A DNA stretch of 64,000 nt from Bacillus sp. FJAT-52991 (GCF_037201805.1 NZ_CP147404.1:2132001-2196000); one strand, 5' to 3'. Shown: positions 1-8,560, counted from the first letter of the stretch. Notes: generated by a model not told the origin, from the letters alone. Translations and numbers: made by a program.

Positions 1-776
1 TAAAACACAAAATGCTTTCTTCCTCTTGGTGCTCCGTTATTATCTATAAGACGCATCGGGTTGCCCGTCAGCTGCTCGGCTAATTCTTTTGGATTGGCGA
101 TCGTTGCGGATGTACAAATAAAGATCGGCTCACTTCCATAAAATCGGCAAATCCTTTTTAACCGGCGGATCACATTGGCCACATGACTACCAAACACTCC
201 ACGATATGTATGAAGTTCATCGATCACGACATACTTCAAGTTTTCAAACAGACTGACCCATTTCGTATGATGAGGCAAGATCGCAGAATGTAGCATATCT
301 GGATTGGTAATGACAATATGTCCCGCTTTCCTTACGACTTGCCGAATGGCAGGCGAAGTGTCCCCATCGTATGTGTAGCTCTTAATATCGATCCCTATTT
401 CGTTGATCAGTTCATTCATTTCGCTTTTTTGATCCTGCGCTAAGGCTTTCGTAGGAAAAATATAAAGAGCTCGGTTCGTCTCACTTTCAGCAATAGACTG
501 TAAGACTGGTAAGTTATAACATAATGTTTTTCCTGAAGCTGTCGGCGTAACCGCTACAATGTTTTCTCCCTTTTGTACCGTTTCAAAAGCGGTCAACTGA
601 TGACTATACAATTCACCAATCCCTCGCTTTTGCAGTGCAAGCTTAATACGGGCATCGACACGCTCGGGTATCGGCCTTGTCTGCGCCTCCTGCGGTTCAA
701 TTTCATGCCAGTTAATAATATTTTCATTATCTTTTAACTCTTGAATGAGGTCTGAAAGTGATTTCTTACCGATCAT
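1..776 (-). CDS. mrfA: ATP-dependent helicase MrfA (YprA), N-terminal part, cut by window edge
   Basis: Superfamily 2 DNA helicase of the YprA/MrfA family, known in B. subtilis as a mitomycin-repair helicase working with the exonuclease MrfB. Only the first 258 or so codons are in the window. The ATG at 776 has GGGAG eight bases upstream. Visible motifs are Walker A TPTASGKT, the DELH box in VVIDELHTYRG, and motif III TSAT. The C-terminal helicase half and the Zn-binding MrfA domain lie outside the window, so completeness cannot be judged. Family assignment is by motif order and by position next to the ypp genes, as in B. subtilis. Confidence 0.9.
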   Translation of the reverse strand, partial: MIGKKSLSDLIQELKDNENIINWHEIEPQEAQTRPIPERVDARIKLALQKRGIGELYSHQLTAFETVQKGENIVAVTPTASGKTLCYNLPVLQSIAESETNRALYIFPTKALAQDQKSEMNELINEIGIDIKSYTYDGDTSPAIRQVVRKAGHIVITNPDMLHSAILPHHTKWVSLFENLKYVVIDELHTYRGVFGSHVANVIRRLKRICRFYGSEPIFICTSATIANPKELAEQLTGNPMRLIDNNGAPRGRKHFVF

Positions 777-925
777 TTACATCGCTCCCTTATGTATATG
801 TAATAGTCTAACGAATAAACGTTTGGTTTGCTAGTTGGAATTAACAGCCGAAAGATGAGTCAATCTATGTAGAAATAAAGTGAAACTTCAATCAGTGGGG
901 GTCTTACAGCCCGTTAATGCGGGAT

Positions 926-962
926 AAAGAAAAACCGCAAAAGGATCATCTCCTCTTGCGGC
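926..962 (-). terminator. Intrinsic terminator after yppG
   Basis: Read on the minus strand, an 11-bp stem with one G-T pair (CCGCAAGAGGA with TCCTTTTGCGG), a GATGA loop and a run of T. It starts 17 bases after the yppG stop. Confidence 0.75.
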
Positions 963-978
963 TCTTCTCAAACTATGA

Positions 979-1347
979 TCATACCTTCAACCACCCGCTC
1001 ACTCCTTTGACAATGCTCCCTAGCTGTGAAACCGTATTCATCATCACTCCTGCTGTATCTAATGCTTTATTGATGTTAAAGGATCCATCTTCATTTTTAA
1101 ACGACTGCATAAACATATTACTCGTGTTCTTTTGTGGTATATTGGTAGGATATGGGGCAAGGGGCATTTGCGAATAAAGTGGATGCTTTTGTTCAGGCAT
1201 TTGCATTTGATACAACGGATGATCAAATAAATGACCAGCAAATGAAGAATACTCTTGAGCTTGTGAATGAAAAGCAGGATAAGATGGGCTATACGGATGA
1301 TACATATAATACTCAGGCCGAGGCGGCATCACTTCCCAAGGATTCAT
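979..1347 (-). CDS. yppG: YppG-like protein, Pro/Tyr/Met-rich, function unknown
   Basis: 122 residues, close to the 125 of B. subtilis YppG. The first 75 residues are rich in Pro, Tyr, Gln and Met (repeated YHPY, YPAF, HPLY patterns). The last 50 form a more ordinary segment ending SQLGSIVKGVSGWLKV. No signal peptide or membrane segment is seen. Composition like this is common in spore coat and surface-associated proteins, but a coat role is inference. Its place between mrfA and yppE is the same as in B. subtilis, which supports the name. Confidence 0.75.
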   Translation of the reverse strand: MNPWEVMPPRPEYYMYHPYSPSYPAFHSQAQEYSSFAGHLFDHPLYQMQMPEQKHPLYSQMPLAPYPTNIPQKNTSNMFMQSFKNEDGSFNINKALDTAGVMMNTVSQLGSIVKGVSGWLKV

Positions 1348-1414
1348 TCTTTCTCCCCCTACTTTACGGTTTGTTCATCATTATCGTATGAAACAGCAGG
1401 GCAAAAAGTGAGAA

Positions 1415-1765
1415 TCATTTCAGCTCTTTCAACAGGCTATTTAATAAGAAATTCGTCGATTCTATATAATTTTTAAAGCGAGTGTAGCTTGTTTCTGGAA
1501 AGAAAGCTTGGACAGACACTAACTCAATATTTTCAACCACTGCCTTCACTTGTGGTTGATGGATATATTTAAATCCCCCTTGTTGTAGCTGTGTTTCTAT
1601 TTCTTTTTTCCAGTGGATGGACACTTTATTCGCTCGATCGGCAAACGGCTTGACCTCTTGATAGAAATCGCCTTTTTCGTTCGTTTTTCTTTTCTCGTGG
1701 TAAATCTCATTTGCTTCTTTGACAATTGTCATCAATTCAGTTGTTAACTTCTGAAGCTCTTTCAT
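1415..1765 (-). CDS. yppE: YppE family protein (DUF1798)
   Basis: 116 residues, predicted all-helical, matching the small YppE family of Bacillus (123 residues in B. subtilis), for which structures exist but no function is established. The N-terminus is a heptad-like helix (MKELQKLTTELMTIVKEANEIYHEKR). There is no signal peptide, metal motif or catalytic signature. A GAGGAGAATG-type ribosome binding site precedes the ATG at 1765. It lies in the usual yppG-yppE order on the minus strand, divergent from recU. Confidence 0.75.
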   Translation of the reverse strand: MKELQKLTTELMTIVKEANEIYHEKRKTNEKGDFYQEVKPFADRANKVSIHWKKEIETQLQQGGFKYIHQPQVKAVVENIELVSVQAFFPETSYTRFKNYIESTNFLLNSLLKELK

Positions 1766-1847
1766 CTGACATTCTCCTCTGACTGCAGCAATTCCTTACA
1801 GATGTTCACATTCTATAAGTTTTTTTGTCAGACTTCAAGCAATCGAG

Positions 1848-2099
1848 TTATAGCGGCTCGTATGTCACTTTGAATGATTGAACCATTTTATAAGAAGAAG
1901 GAGCGGAAAGAAGATAGTTTGCACCTTCTTCAAGGTGTTCTATTCGTTCTAAGATGAGCTCTTTTTTTCTCCAGAGGCGATTGCAATGAGCTTTATGCAA
2001 AATAGTCACACGTTTTTTCATTTCTTTTTCAATCTGCCCGACTGTCTCTTCAATTTCCATCAATGTGCGCAGTACCTCTTCTCTTGTCACGTTCACCAC
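1848..2099 (-). CDS. Small hypothetical protein, possibly positional YppD counterpart
   Basis: 83 residues, charged and helical. Residues 1-60 look like a coiled coil (REEVLRTLMEIEETVGQIEKEMKKR...), followed by a short Ser/Ala-rich tail. An AAGGAG-type site precedes the ATG at 2099. I do not recognise a domain. B. subtilis has a protein of similar length (YppD) in this slot, but that link is positional only. It is the first gene of the minus-strand group facing away from recU; the 325-base gap between them holds the recU promoter and leader. Confidence 0.55.
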   Translation of the reverse strand: MVNVTREEVLRTLMEIEETVGQIEKEMKKRVTILHKAHCNRLWRKKELILERIEHLEEGANYLLSAPSSYKMVQSFKVTYEPL

Positions 2100-2302
2100 T
2101 CCTTTTTCTTATAGTTCTTTCATTCCAGAGACCTATCGTTTATATGTATACTTATTCGTTTACCAATTAATAATTCCCTTCACACCTGACAAAACTAGTA
2201 CCTATTCGGCAAAGAAAGAAACTAGTTTACAACTAATATCACTAATTTCGACAAAGTCCAAATACCTATTTTTTGAAAAATGCAGAATATCAAAGAAGCG
2301 GT

Positions 2303-2424
2303 TATAATAGAAGAAGTGGGGCATGTTGCATCGTTTCTGTGTTTCGATTTCTCTTTTCATGTTTTTCCTGCCCCATAAATAAATTTTTCTGTTATGATAT
2401 GTAGTATCTTGTGAGGTGTATTCA
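2303..2424 (+). promoter_or_regulatory. recU-ponA promoter (-10) and leader with long-range inverted repeat
   Basis: TATAAT at 2303-2308 is a full -10 match; the -35 is weak (TGCAGA, 17-base spacing). The inferred transcript would begin around 2315. Its first bases, TGGGGCA at 2317-2323, are the exact complement of TGCCCCA at 2369-2375, which is followed by ATAAATAAATTTTT. The 45-base loop makes it uncertain whether this folds as an attenuator. The rest of the gap back to 2100 shows nothing else recognisable. Confidence 0.45.
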
Positions 2425-3030
2425 ATGGTGATAAAATATCCAAACGGAAAAAAGTATGCTCCACAATCACAAGCATCATCTTTACCACCGAAATTGAAAC
2501 AACAAAACTACAGCAACAGAGGAATGACGCTTGAGGAGGATCTAAACGAAACAAATAAGTATTATTTAGAGCGTGGTATAGCTGTGGTTCACAAAAAGCC
2601 AACACCCGTCCAAATTGTTCAAGTTGATTACCCAAAAAGGAGCGCAGCTGTCATTAAAGAAGCTTATTTCAAACAAGCCTCGACGACGGATTACAACGGT
2701 GTGTACAGAGGAAAGTATTTGGATTTTGAAGCAAAGGAAACAAGAAACTTAACCTCTTTTCCACTCAAGAATTTTCATCCGCATCAAATTGATCATATGA
2801 AAATGGTGGAAAAGCAAAATGGCATAAGCTTTGTCATTCTCCGTTTTGCTGCATTAGAAGAAATATTTTATCTTCCGGCTACTCACTTGTTTGATTTTTG
2901 GGACCGGATGAAAAATGGTGGTAGAAAGTCGATTACCAAATCTGAAATAGAAAGTGTCGCATTTCAAATTCCATTAGGACTTCATCCAAGGATCCCCTAT
3001 TTATCTATTATTAATCGGTTACACTTTTAA
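2425..3030 (+). CDS. recU: Holliday junction resolvase RecU
   Basis: Metal-dependent endonuclease that cleaves Holliday junctions during recombination and chromosome segregation. The family core is plain: [34 protein letters not shown], and the active-site segment [18 protein letters not shown] with the conserved Asp, Glu and Lys. The length of 201 residues fits the family (about 200). The ATG at 2425 is chosen over the in-frame GTG at 2416 because GAGGTG (2413-2418) makes a normally spaced ribosome binding site for it. ponA follows 73 bases downstream on the same strand, as in B. subtilis. Confidence 0.96.
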   Translation: MVIKYPNGKKYAPQSQASSLPPKLKQQNYSNRGMTLEEDLNETNKYYLERGIAVVHKKPTPVQIVQVDYPKRSAAVIKEAYFKQASTTDYNGVYRGKYLDFEAKETRNLTSFPLKNFHPHQIDHMKMVEKQNGISFVILRFAALEEIFYLPATHLFDFWDRMKNGGRKSITKSEIESVAFQIPLGLHPRIPYLSIINRLHF

Positions 3031-3103
3031 TATTGGATAAAGATTAATTTAGGAGAGCAAGTTTAACTACTTACTCCTTTTGGAAAGCGAGGATATTAGA
3101 CAA

Positions 3104-5866
3104 ATGTCTGATCAATACAGTTCACGTACAGAAAGACGAAAACAACAGAAAAAAAGACCAGCAAAAAAACCGGCAACGACTGGAGCCAAAAGCAATAAAA
3201 GATCCATCGTAAAGAAAGTATTCTTTACCCTTGCCGCTCTTATGTTCCTTTTTCTTGCAGTCGGTATAGGGACATTTGCTTTTATGATTAAAGATGCTCC
3301 TGACTTAGATGAGGCGTTGTTACGAGACCCCGTTGCATCAAAGATTTATGATAAAGATGGCGAATATATTACTGCTGTTGGTTCAGAAAAACGAGATTAT
3401 GTCAAATATGAAGACATCCCACCAGTGGTGAAAGACGCGATTTTGGCGACAGAAGATGCCCGCTTTTTTGACCATCATGGCGTCGATATTATTCGTATCG
3501 GTGGTGCAGTTATTAGTAACTTTACAAACGGCTTCGGTTCTCAAGGGGCGAGTACGATCACCCAACAAGTGGTCAAGATGTCCTTTTTAAAGCCTGAAAA
3601 AACGTTAGAAAGAAAAGCACAAGAAGCTTGGCTCGCTTTTCAACTGGAGCGAAAATATTCCAAAGAAGAAATCTTTGAAATGTATGTTAACAAAGTTTAT
3701 ATGTCTGACGGTATTCACGGTATAAAAACGGCAGCTCACTATTATTTCGGTAAAGAGTTAGATGAGCTCACATTAAATGAAGCGGCCATGCTCGCTGGTA
3801 TGCCACAAAGTCCAAATAATTACGACCCATTCGAGCATCCTGACCGCGCGGATAAGCGGAAAAATGTGGTCCTATCTTTAATGGAACAACATGACAAAAT
3901 TACAAGTGCGGAAATGAAGGCGGCACAACAAGAGTCGATCACTGCTTACGTGAAAGAGCCAAAAGAGGCTGATAGTAAACAATATAATGCTTTCATTGAT
4001 ATGGTTGTAGAAGAAGTTCAAGAGATGGGAGAATACAATCCATATTCAGATGGCTTGAAAATTTATACGACATTAGATCGTGATGCACAAGATTACATGG
4101 ATAAATTATTAAATACCGAGGAAATTATCGATTATCCAAGTGATGAATTCCAAGCAGGAGTTGCACTTACTGATACGAAAACCGGTGAAGTTCGAGCCAT
4201 TGGTGGCGGACGTAACCAAAAGGTTGAACGAGGATACAATTATGCAGTCGACTTAAAACAACGTCAACCAGGTTCTGTTATTAAACCTTTAATTGATTAT
4301 GGTCCTGCCATTGAGTATTTGAAATGGTCAACATATCAGCAACTTGATGATCGACCTTACTCTTATTCAAATGGGACGCCTATTCGTAACGCTGGCGGAT
4401 CTTATATGGGGCCAATTTCCATGAGAACTGCCCTTACTTATTCTCGTAATATCCCAGCTTTGCAAACATATCAAGAAGTTGGGCATGAAAATGCGAATAA
4501 ATTTTTAAAGAACCTTGGCATTCAATTGCCTAAAGAGCAATCAGAGAATGAATCTAATTCCATCGGTGCGATGAGTGGCATCTCCCCTCTTGATTTAGCA
4601 GGTGCTTATGCGGCCTTCGGGAATGAAGGACAATATAATAAGCCTCACACCGTGAAGAAAATTATTTTGTCTGATGGAGAAACAGAAGTTAAAAATGACA
4701 TTAAACCAAAAGCAGCAATGAGCGATTATACCGCTTATATGGTTACAGATATGCTGAAGGATGTCATGGATGAAGGTACTGGAACAAAAGCCAATATTCC
4801 TGACCTCCATGTTGCCGGAAAAACAGGAACTACGAACTATACACAAAAAGAAAAAAGTGAATTCGGCATCCCTGATAGCGGCTCTCCTGATTCTTGGTTT
4901 GTTGGTTATACAACGAACTATACAGCCGCTATCTGGACAGGATATTCAAGTAAAAAAGAGTATTTATCGAAAGAAAGTCAGCAAATTTCGAAGCAGCTAT
5001 TCAAAAATTTAATGGAAGAAGTATCTTCGGACGTCGAAACGAAGGACTTCAAGAAACCAGACAGCGTAGTTGAATTACCAATTGTAAAAGGCTCCAACCC
5101 AGCAGCGATTGCCGGAAAAGGAACACCTGAGAGCGAAATAGTACATGAGTTATTCGTCAAAGGTGAAGAGCCGAAAAAAGTGTTTAATAAGTTTAAGAAA
5201 GAGGACAAAGAGAAGAAAGAAGAGTCTGAAGGTGGAATTACGGGCTTGAGCGCCTCTTATAATGCAGCTTCTCAAAATATTTCTGTCTCCTGGTCCTTTA
5301 ATGGAAAAGGCACACCAAGCTTTACCGTCTCTTCAAACGGAGGTTCACAATCGGTTAACGGAACTTCAACTGTCATTAGCAATGTGCAACCAGGTCAAAC
5401 CTATAATATTACTGTCACGGCGACAGTAGATGGTGCGGTAGTCGATACTGCTTCCACTTCGGTCACGACGACAGGTGAAGTAGTACCTGAAGAACCTGAA
5501 ACTCCACCTGTCGATCCAGAAAATCCAGATGGTGAGAACCCGGACGGAAACGATGATGGAAATGACAATAATAATGGTGGCGGTACTCCTCCAGGTGGGG
5601 GCGACAACAATGGCGGCGGCACTCCTCCAGGTGGGGGCGACAACAATGGCGGCGGCAATAACGGTGGTGGTACTCCTCCAGATGACGGCGGCAATAACGG
5701 TGGTGGTACTCCTCCAGATGGCGGCGGCGATAACGGTGGCGGTACTCCTCCAGATGGCGGCGGCGATAACGGCGGTGGTACTCCTCCAGATGGTGGTGGC
5801 GGCACTCCTCCTCCAACTAGTGGGGGCGGCGGCAATAGCCAACAAGGAGAACCAACGGAACCATAA
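3104..5866 (+). CDS. ponA: Class A penicillin-binding protein 1 (transglycosylase/transpeptidase)
   Basis: Bifunctional peptidoglycan synthase anchored in the membrane. After a Lys/Arg-rich cytoplasmic tail (about residues 1-40) comes one membrane helix (about 41-65). The GT51 domain shows EDARFFDHHGVD and GASTITQQ. The transpeptidase domain shows SVIK (the SxxK serine), SRN and KTGTT. A fibronectin-III-like domain follows (about 705-785), then a Gly/Pro/Asn/Asp-rich tail of about 110 residues built from 12-residue repeats. The length of 920 is close to B. subtilis PBP1 (914). The ATG at 3104 is preferred to the upstream TTG at 3080 because GAGGA sits at 3089-3093. It ends at a bidirectional terminator. 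Confidence 0.97.
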   Translation: MSDQYSSRTERRKQQKKRPAKKPATTGAKSNKRSIVKKVFFTLAALMFLFLAVGIGTFAFMIKDAPDLDEALLRDPVASKIYDKDGEYITAVGSEKRDYVKYEDIPPVVKDAILATEDARFFDHHGVDIIRIGGAVISNFTNGFGSQGASTITQQVVKMSFLKPEKTLERKAQEAWLAFQLERKYSKEEIFEMYVNKVYMSDGIHGIKTAAHYYFGKELDELTLNEAAMLAGMPQSPNNYDPFEHPDRADKRKNVVLSLMEQHDKITSAEMKAAQQESITAYVKEPKEADSKQYNAFIDMVVEEVQEMGEYNPYSDGLKIYTTLDRDAQDYMDKLLNTEEIIDYPSDEFQAGVALTDTKTGEVRAIGGGRNQKVERGYNYAVDLKQRQPGSVIKPLIDYGPAIEYLKWSTYQQLDDRPYSYSNGTPIRNAGGSYMGPISMRTALTYSRNIPALQTYQEVGHENANKFLKNLGIQLPKEQSENESNSIGAMSGISPLDLAGAYAAFGNEGQYNKPHTVKKIILSDGETEVKNDIKPKAAMSDYTAYMVTDMLKDVMDEGTGTKANIPDLHVAGKTGTTNYTQKEKSEFGIPDSGSPDSWFVGYTTNYTAAIWTGYSSKKEYLSKESQQISKQLFKNLMEEVSSDVETKDFKKPDSVVELPIVKGSNPAAIAGKGTPESEIVHELFVKGEEPKKVFNKFKKEDKEKKEESEGGITGLSASYNAASQNISVSWSFNGKGTPSFTVSSNGGSQSVNGTSTVISNVQPGQTYNITVTATVDGAVVDTASTSVTTTGEVVPEEPETPPVDPENPDGENPDGNDDGNDNNNGGGTPPGGGDNNGGGTPPGGGDNNGGGNNGGGTPPDDGGNNGGGTPPDGGGDNGGGTPPDGGGDNGGGTPPDGGGGTPPPTSGGGGNSQQGEPTEP
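5576..5817 (+). repeat. 36-bp tandem repeats coding the GGGTPP tail of PonA
   Basis: Near-identical 36-base units encode the 12-residue motif GGGTPPDGGGDN and variants (GGGTPPGGGDNN, GGGTPPDDGGNN). Five full units and several partial ones are readable. The low-complexity DNA also opens long Pro-rich frames on the other strand; these are by-products. Confidence 0.9.
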
Positions 5867-5868
5867 AC

Positions 5869-5900
5869 AAAGGGATGGCCAAATGGCCATCCCTTTTATT
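5869..5900. terminator. Bidirectional terminator between ponA and ypoC
   Basis: A perfect 11-bp stem AAGGGATGGCC/GGCCATCCCTT with AAAT loop, followed by TTATTTTTT on the plus strand. It serves ponA and overlaps the ypoC stop codon at 5896-5898. Confidence 0.85.
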
Positions 5901-6384
5901 TTTTATGATTGCTTAATAAGCTATGTTTAGCAAATTGCTTCTGTTGCTCCGTCATCAAGGCATCCATTTGACGATACGCTTGATAGGAAAACGGACGAGC
6001 AAGAACAAATGAAAGCCTTTCCTCTGCATTCAGCGGTTTAACTTCAAACGCAGCGACCTTTTCTTTCCAGTCATTTAACACCACTGGCTCGTGATTGCTC
6101 CAAAATAAACTCATGAAAAATAACGCGATGACAGCCTTCATCATTTGCTCAATTTCTTTATCTTTTTCTTTAAATTTCATCTCAATTACCGGTTGAATAA
6201 ATTGATAAGTATCTTGAACCGTTTTTAAATAAAAAGAAGGATTTTCCCAAGGAGCTTCGTTTCCTTGAAGTTCATATATAAAATAAGGAGAGGCAACCAA
6301 GCTAGGCTGCCCAGCAAGCGTTACCGTCTCCTCTTGAAAAAACAAGTCATGCTTTAAACTACTAGGTACTACAACCTTTGCCAT
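5896..6384 (-). CDS. ypoC: YpoC family protein, function unknown
   Basis: 162 residues, essentially the length of B. subtilis YpoC (163), and in the same place after nth. It is helical and soluble-looking; MKAVIALFFMSLFWSN is the most hydrophobic stretch, too mixed to be a clear membrane anchor. A conserved-looking C-terminal segment (RLSFVLARPFSYQAYRQMDALM) is present. No catalytic motif is seen. It starts inside a TAATG junction, so its ATG shares one base with the nth stop, which implies translational coupling. No function is established. Confidence 0.8.
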   Translation of the reverse strand: MAKVVVPSSLKHDLFFQEETVTLAGQPSLVASPYFIYELQGNEAPWENPSFYLKTVQDTYQFIQPVIEMKFKEKDKEIEQMMKAVIALFFMSLFWSNHEPVVLNDWKEKVAAFEVKPLNAEERLSFVLARPFSYQAYRQMDALMTEQQKQFAKHSLLSNHKK

Positions 6385-7037
6385 TAGCTAGCCTTCCTTT
6401 TCATCCGCTTCTTTCCTTCACGACATAAGTCTAGTAGCGGACATTCTTCACATTTAGGTGACTGTGCCTTGCAATGATAGCGCCCGAAGAAAATAAGACG
6501 ATGATGTGTCACGGACCACTCTTCTTGTGGGATTTTCTTCATTAATGTTTCTTCTACTTCTGTTACAGAATCCTTCCAGCGACAAATGCCTAACCGTTTG
6601 CTCACTCGCTCCACATGCGTATCAACCGCAATCGCAGGCACACCGAAGGCAACAGACGCAACAACATTGGCTGTTTTTCGTCCCACACCAGCTAACTTCA
6701 CAAGTTCACTTTGTTTTCGCGGGACTTCCCCGTTCATTTCCTCTATGAGCATCTGGCTTAACTTTTGAATATTTTTCGCCTTGTTACGATAGAGCCCGAT
6801 TGAGCGAATATCCTGTTGCAGCTCTTCTAACGGGACGGCCAAATAATCTTCTGGCGTTTTATATTTTTGAAATAAGTCCTTGGTCACCTTGTTTACTAAA
6901 GCATCCGTACATTGAGCAGATAAAGCCACGGCGATCACTAATTCAAATGGATTATCATGCCGCAACTCACAATGCGCATCAGGAAACATCTGAGCAATTT
7001 GGTCTAGACAATAACGAATTTGCTGTTTATTTAACAA
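6384..7037 (-). CDS. nth: Endonuclease III (DNA glycosylase/AP lyase)
   Basis: Base-excision repair enzyme removing oxidised pyrimidines and cutting at abasic sites. The helix-hairpin-helix LAGVGRKTANVV supplies the catalytic Lys and VDTHV the catalytic Asp. The C-terminal [4Fe-4S] loop reads CKAQSPKCEECPLLDLC, i.e. C-X6-C-X2-C-X5-C. Its 217 residues are typical. It is co-directional with dnaD (17-base gap) and ypoC (1-base overlap), the standard Bacillus arrangement. Confidence 0.96.
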   Translation of the reverse strand: MLNKQQIRYCLDQIAQMFPDAHCELRHDNPFELVIAVALSAQCTDALVNKVTKDLFQKYKTPEDYLAVPLEELQQDIRSIGLYRNKAKNIQKLSQMLIEEMNGEVPRKQSELVKLAGVGRKTANVVASVAFGVPAIAVDTHVERVSKRLGICRWKDSVTEVEETLMKKIPQEEWSVTHHRLIFFGRYHCKAQSPKCEECPLLDLCREGKKRMKRKAS

Positions 7038-7054
7038 AATGATTCTCCTCCTTT

Positions 7055-7744
7055 CTATTGCTCTAGCCAGTTATAAAAATGGACAGCCTTTTTTGAGCGC
7101 TGTACCTGTTCAGGAGAAGACTGCTGTTTTCGAAATCGTTGTCCATAATCTCTCGCTTGTTCAAGCGTTTCAATCCCTTGCTTTTTCCATTCAAACAGAA
7201 TTCGATCGATATAGCGAAAGTTCATCTTTCCAGAAATAACAGCTTCCCTAAGCGCCGCTTTAATGATGACTGAGTCATGATGGTCCTGATCAATCCAAAT
7301 CGCCAGCGTTTCACATTCAAGCGGAGAAAGAGGACGACCAAATTCCTGTTCAAAAAGAGAATATAAATCTTGTTCCTCGCTCATCGCTTGCTGCAAAGCC
7401 GATTGCCTTGACTGCTGCAGCATAGATTCGGCTAATTTTTTCCATAGCGGCTTTAAAGAGTAGCTCTCATATCCCGTAGAATCGCCTTGTTCAATAGTAA
7501 TTAATTGCTGCTGCATCAGCTTTTTAATCAAAACCGCACAATCACTTGCAGAAATCGTCATTTGATTAGCTAACTCCTCAAATGTAGGAAAGTGATGACC
7601 TTTTTGCTTAAAAGCGAAAATTTGCAATAACAGCACCAATTCGACTTCAGATACATTTAATTTACGATAATTCATCAGCAGCACTTGAGGCACACTAACC
7701 ATGCCCTCATCCATCCATTGCATTACTAATTCTTTTTGTTCCAT
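7055..7744 (-). CDS. dnaD: DNA replication initiation protein DnaD
   Basis: Primosomal protein that remodels DNA and helps load the replicative helicase with DnaA, DnaB and DnaI. An N-terminal winged-helix region (residues 1-100) is followed by the DnaD/DnaB2 domain with PLSPLECETLAIWIDQDHHDSVIIKAALREAV and YIDRILFEWKKQGI. It ends VHFYNWLEQ, like B. subtilis DnaD. Start: an in-frame GTG lies at 7753, but it is part of the GAGGTG ribosome binding site of the ATG at 7744, giving 229 residues. In B. subtilis asnS lies directly upstream; here a DUF3189 gene and a repeat block intervene. Confidence 0.94.
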   Translation of the reverse strand: MEQKELVMQWMDEGMVSVPQVLLMNYRKLNVSEVELVLLLQIFAFKQKGHHFPTFEELANQMTISASDCAVLIKKLMQQQLITIEQGDSTGYESYSLKPLWKKLAESMLQQSRQSALQQAMSEEQDLYSLFEQEFGRPLSPLECETLAIWIDQDHHDSVIIKAALREAVISGKMNFRYIDRILFEWKKQGIETLEQARDYGQRFRKQQSSPEQVQRSKKAVHFYNWLEQ

Positions 7745-7904
7745 TGTGTACACCTCATAGCTAGTATATCACGACGCTCTTATAAAAATGAGAATTGACA
7801 TTTAAGAACGTTGTATTGTTAGTCTGAGTAAACATAGCCAACAGAATTGGCAATAAAATAAATGCCCATAATAAAAACAAATAAATGATAGAGGAGGATT
7901 TCCT

Positions 7905-8417
7905 ATGATTTATATTTATAATGATTATGGTGGGACACATACCACGGCTTTGGCTGCCGCATATCATTTAAAGCAATTACCTCAACCAGACAGAACATTA
8001 ACTTCGGAAGAGATATTAAATGTAAAATATTTCAACAAACTAACGAAAGAGGATTTCGGAAAACTCATTTTTCACGGGAGCGATGAAGATGGTAACTCAG
8101 TGTATACAATTGGACGGAAAAGGAACAAACTTGTTGTCCCAGCATTAAAAGAATTGACTTTATTACTACAAAATAAATTTTATTTTAATGAAAAAATAAT
8201 TTTCTCTAATACATCACCAACGGTTCCAATTGTTATGTCATTTGGAGGATTTTTCTCGAGAGGATTGAAAATTGACTTTATAGGTGTACCGTTATTAGTA
8301 AAAGGTGCAAAGCAATGCTGTGATAATATTTATCGGTTAGTTGAAAACACGAAACAAGTTGGGAAAACTTCTTTCAATGAAAACGTGATTATTTTAGAAA
8401 ATGAAATGTATAAGTAA
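7905..8417 (+). CDS. DUF3189 family protein
   Basis: 170 residues beginning MIYIYNDYGGTHTTALAAAYHLKQLP, the hallmark N-terminus of the DUF3189 family; no function is known. The YGGTH segment with its conserved His may be an active or ligand site, which is inference. A Cys pair (CC) lies near residue 142. GAGGAGG sits at 7891-7897, well placed for the ATG. Base composition is visibly more AT-rich than the flanking core genes. The gene separates asnS from dnaD and points away from dnaD, so it looks like an accessory insertion. It ends at its own terminator. Confidence 0.7.
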   Translation: MIYIYNDYGGTHTTALAAAYHLKQLPQPDRTLTSEEILNVKYFNKLTKEDFGKLIFHGSDEDGNSVYTIGRKRNKLVVPALKELTLLLQNKFYFNEKIIFSNTSPTVPIVMSFGGFFSRGLKIDFIGVPLLVKGAKQCCDNIYRLVENTKQVGKTSFNENVIILENEMYK

Positions 8418-8436
8418 TACAACAAAATGATTTAGC

Positions 8437-8471
8437 AAAAAAAGATTTCCATACAAAGGAAATCTTTTTTT
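8437..8471. terminator. Bidirectional terminator after the DUF3189 gene
   Basis: A perfect stem AAAAAAAGATTTCC/GGAAATCTTTTTTT around an ATACAAA loop, with T-runs in either reading direction. Confidence 0.85.
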
Positions 8472-8480
8472 GCATCTTAT

Positions 8481-8556
8481 AACGGGCAAGCACCTTCCGC
8501 TTTTCTATTTGTCCAGCTCCAGTCCATACGTCGCTAAACGGGACCTGCCGCTTTTC
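8481..8556 (-). repeat. Truncated repeat units (start fragments of the modular family)
   Basis: On the minus strand, 8556-8509 runs from GAAAAGCGGCAGGTCCC straight to GGAGCTGGACAA: the first about 35 bases of a type-4 module joined to the common 3' end, i.e. an internally deleted unit of 48 bases. After the spacer ATA another unit begins at 8505 (GAAAAGCGGAAGGTGC) and fades by 8481. The four-base spacer to the neighbouring full module is TGAA, the same as between two modules near 16.56 kb. Confidence 0.8.
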
Positions 8557-8560
8557 TTCA

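Noticed and set aside
780-925. Possible insertion-sequence remnant (TGAAACTTCAATCAGTGGGGG and nearby CCCG/CGGG)
   Set aside because: It looks like a repeat I have a vague memory of, but there is no second copy in the window, no terminal repeats and no transposase.
917-1177. 86-codon plus-strand frame over yppG
   Set aside because: Antisense shadow of yppG, with the terminator inside it.
5366-5890. Three long minus-strand Pro- or Arg-rich frames opposite the ponA tail
   Set aside because: They arise because the GGGTPP repeat DNA lacks stops in all frames; no ribosome binding sites, and the plus strand codes the conserved PBP.
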